Of a DNA stretch of 36,061 bases, positions 23,843 through 31,548 are shown piece after piece (within the stretch, counting starts at the first letter, position 1; each line of letters opens with the position of its first letter). Source of the stretch: an uncultured Prevotella sp. (GTDB lineage Bacteria > Bacteroidota > Bacteroidia > Bacteroidales > Bacteroidaceae); assembly GCA_900543975.1 (NCBI GenBank), contig UQTI01000025.1, positions 1 to 36,061 of the forward strand, read 5' to 3'. The translations under genes and the position numbers were made by a program. A model generated the notes under the pieces. It did no database searches. It saw nothing but the letters and a program-made list of their open reading frames with translations, and was not told the DNA's origin.

Positions 23843-26800
23843 TCAGAATGTGATGTTTATACCACCGAGGAAGGTGCGCTGCTGCGGATAGTAGCCGTTG
23901 TTCACGCCCGGCGACTCGGGGTCGATGCCGGTGGGCAGGCTGTCGATGGTGAAGAGGTTGGAGCCTTCGACGAAGAGGCGCACGCGCTCGATGTTGATGG
24001 TGCGGAGCCACTGCTTGGGCAGGGTGTAGCCCAGCTGTGCGGTCTTCAGACGGATGTAGTTGCCGTTACGCATCCAGAAGGTTGAGGCCAAGCCGTTGTC
24101 GCCGCCGTGGGTGACGTTTGACAGGGTTATGCGCGGGTACTTGCCGTTGGGGTTGTCGATGCTGTAAGCGTCTTGCACGAGCCAGAGGGGCGAGTTGGCA
24201 CCCTCCTTGAAGGTCTGTGTCCAGATGGTGTTGTCGTCGCAATAGTTATAATAGGTACCGAGCATCGAGACGTCAAACTTGAAGCCGCCTGTGAACTGCA
24301 TGTTCAGGTCGAAGCCGTTCCATGAAGCGTTGAGGTTCAGACCCATCATGATCTCCGGGCGGTTGCTGCGGCCAATGCGTGCGCGGTCTTGCTCGTCGAT
24401 CTTGCCGTCGCCGTTGATGTCGCGATACTTGATGTCGCCGACGTTGGGACGAGAGCCATACCATGCCGAGTTGTCGATCTCCTCTTCTGAGCGGAACAGA
24501 CCATCAGCAATCCACACGTCACAAGCGTCGACGCTTGTGCCCACACGCTTGCGCCACTCCTGCATGTTGGGCTGGTCGAGATAACGCAGCCACTTGCTCT
24601 TGGCGTAGGTCATGTTGAGGCTTGCGCCATACTGGAAGGGCTTGCCTGCCAGCTGGAACTTGTTGCGGTGTGAGACGGTCCACTCCAAGCCGTAGTTGGC
24701 GTAGCGGTCGTGGTTTGCCACCGAGTGGAAATAGCCACCCATAGATGGAGCCTTGTCGCCGGCCATAGAAGCGAGGATGTCGTAGTTGAGGTTATAGAAC
24801 CAGTCGAACTCCAGACCCAGCTTGCCGTCCCACAGCGTCAGGTCGAAGCCGAGGTTTGAGGTGCGGGTCTTTGACCATGTGAGCTCGGGGTTAGCCACAG
24901 AGCTGGTGTAGAGCGAGCTGTAGATGTTGCCGTTGAACACGCGGTTGCCGGCAAACGAGTAGGTGCTCAGGAACGAGTAGGCCGACACGGCGTCGTTACC
25001 CAGCAAGCCCATTGAGGCACGGAGCTTGAAGTCGCTGAGCCAGCTCTTGGTGCTCTCCATGAACTTCTCGTTAGACACGCGCCATGCAGCAGAGAACGAT
25101 GGGAAGAAGCCCCAACGCTTGCTTGACACGTTGCCGCTGAAGTTGTAGCTGCCGTCGTAACGTCCGCTAAACTCGGCGAGGTAAGTGTTGTTGTAGTCAT
25201 ATTTCAGACGGAACACATAACCTGCTGTGCGTGTGTGGCCGCTGTAGCCGCTCTGCGAGTCCTTTGCCAGCGGTGTGCCGTAAGAAAGCTCTGGCAGACC
25301 GGCGAAAGGAATCTTCTCGGCATAGGCAGCCATTGAGCTCGACTTGAAGTCGCGGCCCTCGACGAGCATCATGGCATCGATGTTGTGCTTGCCGAACATG
25401 CGGGCGTAAGCCACGCTGAACTGTCCTACCATCTGCTCGGTGGTGTACTGTCCCTCGGCGAGCTGGTTCTGCTGCACCGCCTCGGGGTCGTTATAGATGA
25501 TGAGCTGTCCTGCCGAGTTGGGAGCGTAGGTCTGATAGGCCGTAGAGAGGTTCTTGTTGCGTGACGACAGATAGTCGTAGGCACCTGTGGCCTTGAAGCT
25601 CAAGCCCTTGAGCCATGGAGCGTCGTAGCTTATAGAGAAGTTGCTGTTGATCTCTGTTGCGCGGGTCTTCTTGTAGCCGCTCTCGTAGATGGCAGCCAAG
25701 GGGCTGTACACGATCGAGTTGTTGTTGGGAATGGTGCCTGTGTAGAGGCCTTTCCATTTCTCGGGCAGGTAGGGGCGCATCATAACGGCCTGATGGCCGA
25801 TAGAGAGCCAGCCTGTCTCGCCGCCAGCGCCTACACCGTCAGAGCCGCCCGAGTTGTAACGGGGCTGGTTCTTGCGCGTTATGGTGCCCACGAGGCCGAG
25901 GTCCATCTTCCATCCGCGTCCGAGGTCGGCGTTCAGGTTTGAACGCAGGTTGTAGCGACGGTAGTCGAAGTTGTCGATGTTACCCTTCTGGTTCATGTAA
26001 CCGCCACCCACATAATAGCTCAGGGCCTTTGTGCCGCCCTGAACCGACAGGTTGTGCTTCATGAGATGGCCGGTGCCGAACACCTTGTCGATGTAGTTGA
26101 CGTTGTCCCAACCGTCGGTGGGGTCGTCGTTGAGCATGGCCTCCACGTTTTTCTTGGTGAAGTGGGGCACATAGTCTTCACGTCTGGTGATGGTGCCATT
26201 GGCCAGCTGGTCCATCATCTCGGCCATGTTATAATAATGAGCAAACTCGGGGCCGTTCATGAACTCGGGGAAGTTGGCGTTCACCGACAGACCATACTGT
26301 CCGTCATAGCTCACCTTTGCCTTGCCCTCGGCACCCTTCTTCGTTGTAACGATGATCACACCGCCAGCGGCGTTCAGACCATACACGGCAGCGGCGGCAC
26401 CGTCTTTCAGCACCGACACGCTCTCGATGTCGTTGGGGTCGATGTCGTTGATAGAACGGGGCATGCCGTCAACGATGTAGAGGGCCTCCATGCGCGATCC
26501 GCGGATGCGGAGCGATGCCTGGTCGTTGCCTGGCTCACCAGAGGTCTGCACCGACGAGATGCCGGGGAGCTTACCGCCGAGCAAGCTCGACACGTTGGTC
26601 GACGGACCCTTGAGCAGCTCGTCGCCCTTCATGGCAGCCACGGCTCCTGTGAGCGACTCCTTGCGTGCTGTGCCGTAGCCCACCACGATAACATCGGCCA
26701 GGTTGGTGTTGTCGTCCTGCAACGTTACGTCTATGACGCTCTTGCCGCCAATCTTGACATTGGCGGGCTTCATGCCTACATAAGAGAACGAGAGATAGTC

Positions 26801-27046
26801 GGCCTTCTGTTTGGGGCCCACGTTTACGGAATAGCGACCGTCAATGTCGGTCACGGTAGCGGTCTTTGAGTTGCCGTTCATCACAACGGTAACACCCACA
26901 AGGGGTTCTCCAGATGAGTCGTGAACGGTTCCTTTCAAGACTGTCTGTGCTTGTGCGCCTGATGCACACAGCGACATCATCAGCATTGCTGACCAGAACG
27001 TCCGTTTAACAAAACTGTAACGTCTGTTTTCTTGTTGGTTCATCAT
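23843..27046 (-). CDS. susC: SusC/RagA-family TonB-dependent outer-membrane transporter
   Basis: A 1067-residue protein with a signal peptide ending near CASGAQAQ. A carboxypeptidase-D-like plug extension follows (LKGTVHDSSGEPLVGVTVVM, about 38-110). Next is a TonB-box region with DVIVVGYGTARKESLTGAV, then the plug (GKLPGISSVQTSGEPG, LRIRGSRMEALYIVDGMPRS) and a long beta-barrel ending in TFLGGINITF. It imports oligosaccharides across the outer membrane with its SusD partner. It is the first gene of the leftward operon, preceded by a near-consensus promoter. It is divergent from a ROK regulator, which is the obvious candidate to control it. There is no anti-sigma-sensing extension, which fits ROK rather than ECF control. 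Confidence 0.96.
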   Translation of the reverse strand: MMNQQENRRYSFVKRTFWSAMLMMSLCASGAQAQTVLKGTVHDSSGEPLVGVTVVMNGNSKTATVTDIDGRYSVNVGPKQKADYLSFSYVGMKPANVKIGGKSVIDVTLQDDNTNLADVIVVGYGTARKESLTGAVAAMKGDELLKGPSTNVSSLLGGKLPGISSVQTSGEPGNDQASLRIRGSRMEALYIVDGMPRSINDIDPNDIESVSVLKDGAAAAVYGLNAAGGVIIVTTKKGAEGKAKVSYDGQYGLSVNANFPEFMNGPEFAHYYNMAEMMDQLANGTITRREDYVPHFTKKNVEAMLNDDPTDGWDNVNYIDKVFGTGHLMKHNLSVQGGTKALSYYVGGGYMNQKGNIDNFDYRRYNLRSNLNADLGRGWKMDLGLVGTITRKNQPRYNSGGSDGVGAGGETGWLSIGHQAVMMRPYLPEKWKGLYTGTIPNNNSIVYSPLAAIYESGYKKTRATEINSNFSISYDAPWLKGLSFKATGAYDYLSSRNKNLSTAYQTYAPNSAGQLIIYNDPEAVQQNQLAEGQYTTEQMVGQFSVAYARMFGKHNIDAMMLVEGRDFKSSSMAAYAEKIPFAGLPELSYGTPLAKDSQSGYSGHTRTAGYVFRLKYDYNNTYLAEFSGRYDGSYNFSGNVSSKRWGFFPSFSAAWRVSNEKFMESTKSWLSDFKLRASMGLLGNDAVSAYSFLSTYSFAGNRVFNGNIYSSLYTSSVANPELTWSKTRTSNLGFDLTLWDGKLGLEFDWFYNLNYDILASMAGDKAPSMGGYFHSVANHDRYANYGLEWTVSHRNKFQLAGKPFQYGASLNMTYAKSKWLRYLDQPNMQEWRKRVGTSVDACDVWIADGLFRSEEEIDNSAWYGSRPNVGDIKYRDINGDGKIDEQDRARIGRSNRPEIMMGLNLNASWNGFDLNMQFTGGFKFDVSMLGTYYNYCDDNTIWTQTFKEGANSPLWLVQDAYSIDNPNGKYPRITLSNVTHGGDNGLASTFWMRNGNYIRLKTAQLGYTLPKQWLRTINIERVRLFVEGSNLFTIDSLPTGIDPESPGVNNGYYPQQRTFLGGINITF

Positions 27047-27112
27047 ATTGTTTGGTCTTATAATTTAGGAGAATAACTGTCGGCGTTTTTAAGTCAATGA
27101 GTTATTTTTGTG

Positions 27113-27144
27113 CAAAAATACAATTTAGTTAAACATAAAGCAAA
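27113..27144 (-). promoter_or_regulatory. Promoter of the susC operon
   Basis: On the minus strand TTTG (27144-27141), 20 bases, then TATTTTTG (27120-27113) match the Bacteroidetes pattern. The leader would be about 60 bases. An AT-rich inverted repeat, AAATAAAAA / TTTTTATTT (27142-27150 and 27159-27167), overlaps the -33 element and could be an operator. Confidence 0.65.
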
Positions 27145-27440
27145 TAAAAACAAAATTATTTTTATTTAATATGATAATTAATTAAATTTAATTCTGCTTT
27201 TATTCCTTTTCCCTCCCTTTTTCTCCTTTTCTCTTTTTCTCTCATATTTATATACACACGCACACGCACGCGATAACTACATCCGCCGTTCTCCTTAGTT
27301 TTCACCAACTTAGCCATGCCGCTACCTCGTAAATATTACCTTTCTGCTGCCTTTTTGTGACATTTTATGACGAACCGATGAAGAAAAGAACAAAATTAAA
27401 AATGATTATTTATGATATTAGTAATAATTAACGGGTTTAA
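27145..27440. other. Divergent intergenic region between susC and ROK regulator
   Basis: No gene is visible. The stretch is AT-rich, with a pyrimidine tract of CCTTTTTCTC type (about 27205-27242) and a short CA-repeat (about 27254-27272). It separates two back-to-back promoters. Confidence 0.6.
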
Positions 27441-27473
27441 TTTGCTTTCAATGAAGAATAATCCATATCTTTG
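27441..27473 (+). promoter_or_regulatory. Promoter of the ROK regulator operon
   Basis: TTTG (27441-27444), 21 bases, then TATCTTTG followed by C (27466-27473) match the Bacteroidetes promoter pattern. It lies about 73 bases before the start codon at 27547. Confidence 0.65.
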
Positions 27474-27546
27474 CAGCACAAAAAAGAAATAATAAAGCAA
27501 CCATAAAGAAAAAACAACATAACTATAACCTGCTAAAATAGAAGTT

Positions 27547-28815
27547 ATGAATCAATCAATACTGAAAGAGAACAAGCTCACGGAGACAAACGTGGCTTTG
27601 TTAAACCTCTTCTTCGAGAAGGGTGACCAGACGGTGGCTGAGCTTGCCGCTGGTCTGAATGTCAGCATTCCCTACGCCACGAAGTCGCTTAACGAGCTGG
27701 TTTCAGCCAAGATGGTGCACGAAACAGGCAAACGCGACAACCACTCGCGCAGAGCACCGCGTGTCTACGACCTCATACCCGAGGCAGGCTATTTTCTCGG
27801 CATCGACACCGGACACGACCGTCTGAACCTCGCGCTTACCGACTTCTGCGGCAACATCGTGAGCAGCAACTATAAGATACCATACGACTACGTCAACGAC
27901 CTCGAGTGTTTCGAAACCCTCATCGCCATCATAGACCAGTTTATCGAGCAGTCGGGCATTGAGCGCAGCAACATCATAAAGGCGTGCATGACCGTGGGCG
28001 GACGCGTCAACCCATACGAGGGCAAGGCCCACAACTATTTCACCTGCCTCGACAAGACGCTGGCAGAAGCGCTCACCGACGCCCTGCACATCGACACCTG
28101 CATCGACAACGACACGCGCTGCATGACCTTCGGCGAGTGGTACAAAGGCAGCTGCAAGGGACAACGCAACGTGGTGTTCGTGAACGTGAGCTGGGGTCTC
28201 GGCATATGCATCATTATCGACGGCAAGATGTGTCTCGGCAAGAGTGGCTACTCTGGCGAGATGGGACACGTCCACATCTACAACAACGGCATAATATGCC
28301 ACTGCGGAAAGACAGGATGCATGGAGACAGAGGCGTCGGGCTCGGCGCTGCAACGCCACATGAAGCAGAAGCTTGCCGACGGTGCCGTGTCTATCCTGAC
28401 GCACCGTCCGAACCCAGAGCAGGAGCTGAGCCTGCAAGACATCCTCGACGCCATAAAGCGTGAGGACGTGCTGAGCATAGAGAGTCTGCAGCAGATGGCC
28501 ACGGAGCTGGGCAACAACCTCGCCGGCATTATAAACATCTTCAACCCCGAGATGCTGGTCATCGGCGGCGACCTCTCTGTGACGGGCGACAACCTGACGC
28601 AGCCCATACGCATGGGCATTCACCGCTTCTCGCTCAACATGGTGAGCGAAGACTCTATCGTCACCACATCGGCCCTCACCGACAAGGCGGGCGTGATCGG
28701 TGCATGTCTCCTCGCAAGACATCGGGCCATAGAGAAAAAAGAGAACGTTTTCGTTAAGCCAGATGAGCAGAGCCAAGCTTGCTTGAGCTCTGCCATGGCG
28801 AGAAAAGGTGCATGA
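27547..28815 (+). CDS. ROK family transcriptional regulator (NagC-like type)
   Basis: A 422-residue protein with an N-terminal winged helix (about 15-70: NLFFEKGDQTVAELAAGL, IPYATKSLNELVSAKMV) and a ROK sugar-kinase-like domain (about 84-405). The ROK zinc-binding motif CHCGKTGCMETEASG lies near 252-266, and the ligand-site Asp lies in CIDNDTRCMTFGEW. This layout is that of ROK repressors such as NagC and Mlc, which bind a sugar or sugar phosphate and release DNA. It is divergent from susC and heads an operon with a DUF4434 protein and an MFS transporter, so it very probably controls the whole locus. An amino-sugar ligand would fit the GH20, epimerase and NagX genes, but this is inference. 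Confidence 0.9.
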   Translation: MNQSILKENKLTETNVALLNLFFEKGDQTVAELAAGLNVSIPYATKSLNELVSAKMVHETGKRDNHSRRAPRVYDLIPEAGYFLGIDTGHDRLNLALTDFCGNIVSSNYKIPYDYVNDLECFETLIAIIDQFIEQSGIERSNIIKACMTVGGRVNPYEGKAHNYFTCLDKTLAEALTDALHIDTCIDNDTRCMTFGEWYKGSCKGQRNVVFVNVSWGLGICIIIDGKMCLGKSGYSGEMGHVHIYNNGIICHCGKTGCMETEASGSALQRHMKQKLADGAVSILTHRPNPEQELSLQDILDAIKREDVLSIESLQQMATELGNNLAGIINIFNPEMLVIGGDLSVTGDNLTQPIRMGIHRFSLNMVSEDSIVTTSALTDKAGVIGACLLARHRAIEKKENVFVKPDEQSQACLSSAMARKGA

Positions 28816-28844
28816 AATGAACCTAAACCATATTATATAGAAAC

Positions 28845-29933
28845 ATGACAGACAGAAGACACTTTTTGAAAAGTCTGGCAGCAGGATGCGCAGCTTCGTT
28901 GGCTGTGCCGTCAATCTTGCAGGCCAAAGACGACAACAAGGTTAAACCCATCATCACACCCGAAGGTGCAGGGGGCGAGAGCCGACTGATCGTGCCCAAG
29001 AACAACGGACTGAAGATCACTGGCACATTCCTCGACGAGATCTCTCACGACATTCCGCACCAGAACTGGGGTGAGAAAGAGTGGGACCTCGACTTCCAGT
29101 ACATGAAGGCCATCGGCATAGACACGGTCATCGTCATTCGCTCCGGCTACCGCAAGTTCATAACCTACCCCTCACCATATCTGCTGAAGAAGGGCTGCTA
29201 CATGCCGTCGGTCGACCTCATCGACATGTATCTGCGCCTGGCCGACAAGTATGGCATGAAGTTCTATTTCGGACTCTACGACTCGGGCCACTATTGGGAC
29301 ACGGGCGACATGACACACGAGATCGAGGACAACCGTTACGTCATCGACGAGGTGTGGAAGATGTATGGTCACCACAAGAGCTTCAAGGGATGGTACATAA
29401 GCACCGAGATAAGCCGTGCCACAAAGGGAGCGGTGAAGACGTTCCACACCATAGGCAAGCAGTGTAAGGACATCTCTGGCGGTCTGCCCGTCTTCATCTC
29501 GCCATGGATCGACGGCAAGAAGGCGGTCATGGGCACAGGCAAGATGACAAACGAGCAGGCGGTGAGCGTGGAGCAGCACGAGCGCGAGTGGAACGAGATC
29601 TTCGACGGCATTCACGACGTGGTCGACGCATGCGCCTTCCAGGACGGACATATCGACTATGATGAGCTCGATGCCTTCTTCTCTGTGAACAAGAAGCTTG
29701 CCGACCGCTACGGCATGCAGTGCTGGACCAACGCCGAGACCTTCGACCGCGACATGCCCATCAACTTCCTCCCCATCAAGTTTGACAAGCTTCGTCTCAA
29801 GCTGGAGGCAGCCAAGCGTTGCGGCTACGACAAGGCCATAACCTTCGAGTTCTCCCACTTCATGAGTCCACAGTCGGCCTACTTGCAGGCAGGACACCTT
29901 TATGATAGATACAAGGAATATTTCAACATCTAA
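28845..29933 (+). CDS. DUF4434-type putative glycoside hydrolase with Tat signal
   Basis: A 362-residue protein beginning with a twin-arginine signal (DRRHFLKSLAAGCAASLAVP), so probably exported folded. The rest is a TIM-barrel-like domain of the DUF4434 type: ITGTFLDEISHDIPHQNWG, IDTVIVIRSGY, KFYFGLYDSGHYW, GWYISTEIS and CWTNAETFD. Glu188 (in STEIS) and Glu298 (in NAETF) sit where clan GH-A enzymes have their acid/base and nucleophile, so I predict a retaining glycosidase. It follows the ROK gene by 29 bases and precedes the MFS transporter by 35. Its substrate is unknown, and the family lacks a named activity as far as I know. Confidence 0.75.
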   Translation: MTDRRHFLKSLAAGCAASLAVPSILQAKDDNKVKPIITPEGAGGESRLIVPKNNGLKITGTFLDEISHDIPHQNWGEKEWDLDFQYMKAIGIDTVIVIRSGYRKFITYPSPYLLKKGCYMPSVDLIDMYLRLADKYGMKFYFGLYDSGHYWDTGDMTHEIEDNRYVIDEVWKMYGHHKSFKGWYISTEISRATKGAVKTFHTIGKQCKDISGGLPVFISPWIDGKKAVMGTGKMTNEQAVSVEQHEREWNEIFDGIHDVVDACAFQDGHIDYDELDAFFSVNKKLADRYGMQCWTNAETFDRDMPINFLPIKFDKLRLKLEAAKRCGYDKAITFEFSHFMSPQSAYLQAGHLYDRYKEYFNI

Positions 29934-29968
29934 AGGTAAAAAGGTAAAAAAGTAAAAAAGTAAAAAAA

Positions 29969-31375
29969 ATGCAACAAACCGTTCGCCTTGGCTATGTCTT
30001 CTTCTTAGCCTTGGTTGCAGCCCTCGGAGGCTTGCTCTTTGGCTACGACACAGCCGTAATATCAGGTACCATCGACCAGGTGGGCCGACAGTTTAACCTC
30101 GACGTCATGAACCAGGGATGGTATGTGGGCTGCGCCCTCATAGGATCCATCGCCGGCGTGAGCGTGGCAGGCATCATGAGCGACCGTCTCGGACGCAAGC
30201 CCACGATGTTCATCTCTGCTGTGCTCTTCACCGTCTCGGCAGCAGGCTGCGCCATCTCCACAACGTTCACCATGCTGGTGGTGTACCGCATAATTGGCGG
30301 TGTGGGCATAGGCATCATCTCTATCGTGGCACCCGTCTACATCTCTGAGATAGCCATAACACGCTACCGCGGACAGATGGTGTCGCTCTATCAGCTTGCC
30401 GTGACCGTGGGCTTCCTCGCTGCCTATTTTGTCAACTATCTCCTGCTCAACCACTCGCTGACCACACAACCCGGCGAGGGATGGATTAGCCTCATCTTCG
30501 TGAACGAGGTGTGGAGAGGCATGCTCGGCATGGAGACCCTGCCGGCCCTCTTCTTCCTCCTCATCATCATGGTCATTCCCGAGAGTCCCCGTTGGCTCAT
30601 CGTCAAGAACCGCGTGGAGCGTGCAAGAGGCATCTACGGCAAGATGTATCTCACACCCGAGGGTGTGAACCGACAGGTCGACGACACACGCTCCATGATC
30701 TCGGCAGAGGTGAAGAGCGAGTGGGGCGCCCTGCTGCAGCCCGGCATCTTGAAGGCTGTCGTCATTGGCGTGTGCATAGCTATCCTCGGACAGTTTATGG
30801 GCGTCAACGCCGTGCTCTATTATGGTCCTTCCATCTTTAAGGATGCTGGCATCGGTGACCCGCTGTTGTGTCAGGTGCTCGTGGGTGTGGTCAACACCGT
30901 GACCACGGTCATTGCCATGCTCATCATCGACCGCGTGGGACGAAAGAAACTTATCTATTATGGCGTGTCGGGCATGATTGCCTGCCTCGTGCTCATAGCT
31001 GTCTATTTCGCCTTCCAGCAGCAGTTGGGCCTCTCGGTCTACTTCATGCTCACCTTCTTCCTGCTCTATGTGTTCTGCTGCGCCATCAGCATCAGTGCCG
31101 TGGTGTTCGTGCTCCTCTCGGAGATGTATCCCAACAACGTGCGCGGTCTGGCAATGAGCATCGCAGGTCTGGCTCTCTGGATCGGCACCTACCTCATTGG
31201 TCAGCTCACACCCTGGATGCTCGCCACGCTCACACCGGCCGGCACCTTCGTGCTCTTCGCTGTGATGTGTGTGCCTTACATGCTCATCATGTGGCGTCTG
31301 GTGCCCGAGACCGCTGGCATGTCGCTTGAGGACATCGAGCGCTATTGGAAACGTGACGGAAAAAAGGGAGCTTAG
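29969..31375 (+). CDS. Sugar porter family MFS transporter
   Basis: A 468-residue inner-membrane protein with 12 predicted helices. Sugar-porter signatures are complete: GGLLFGYDTAVISGTI in helix 1, DRLGRKP in loop 2-3, RIIGGVGIGI, PESPRWL after helix 6, GQFMGVNAVLYYGP in helix 7, DRVGRKKL in loop 8-9, and PETAGMSLEDIE at the end. It takes up a mono- or disaccharide, usually with protons. It follows the DUF4434 gene by 35 A-rich bases with no terminator, so the two share a transcript with the ROK regulator. It would bring the final periplasmic product of the locus into the cytoplasm, where the epimerase acts. Confidence 0.93.
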   Translation: MQQTVRLGYVFFLALVAALGGLLFGYDTAVISGTIDQVGRQFNLDVMNQGWYVGCALIGSIAGVSVAGIMSDRLGRKPTMFISAVLFTVSAAGCAISTTFTMLVVYRIIGGVGIGIISIVAPVYISEIAITRYRGQMVSLYQLAVTVGFLAAYFVNYLLLNHSLTTQPGEGWISLIFVNEVWRGMLGMETLPALFFLLIIMVIPESPRWLIVKNRVERARGIYGKMYLTPEGVNRQVDDTRSMISAEVKSEWGALLQPGILKAVVIGVCIAILGQFMGVNAVLYYGPSIFKDAGIGDPLLCQVLVGVVNTVTTVIAMLIIDRVGRKKLIYYGVSGMIACLVLIAVYFAFQQQLGLSVYFMLTFFLLYVFCCAISISAVVFVLLSEMYPNNVRGLAMSIAGLALWIGTYLIGQLTPWMLATLTPAGTFVLFAVMCVPYMLIMWRLVPETAGMSLEDIERYWKRDGKKGA

Positions 31376-31423
31376 CTCTTTAAGCCAAATCTGCCTAATG
31401 ACCGATTTGGGCTTAAGAAAGGA

Positions 31424-31515
31424 AATTAGCTCGCTACGCTCACGAAGATAATATAATGAAGTTAATGGAAGTTATCAGACAGATGCTTTTCTTGTCAGGT
31501 AGCTTCCATTCACTT
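31424..31515. repeat. Short imperfect inverted repeat between MFS and NagX genes
   Basis: AAGTTAATGGAAGTTA (31459-31474) pairs with TAGCTTCCATTCACTT (31500-31515) with two mismatches. A CTCGCTACGCTC motif precedes it. The word set GGAAGTTA, AGCTTCC and CTCGCT is shared with the inverted repeat at 8281-8470, so both may be copies of one degenerate element. Confidence 0.5.
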
Positions 31516-31548
31516 TTTGGAAAGTTCAATCAACAAAAACCATAGAAA

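Noticed and set aside
27703..28914. 403-residue frame opposite the ROK gene
   Set aside because: Antisense shadow; the plus-strand protein carries all ROK motifs.
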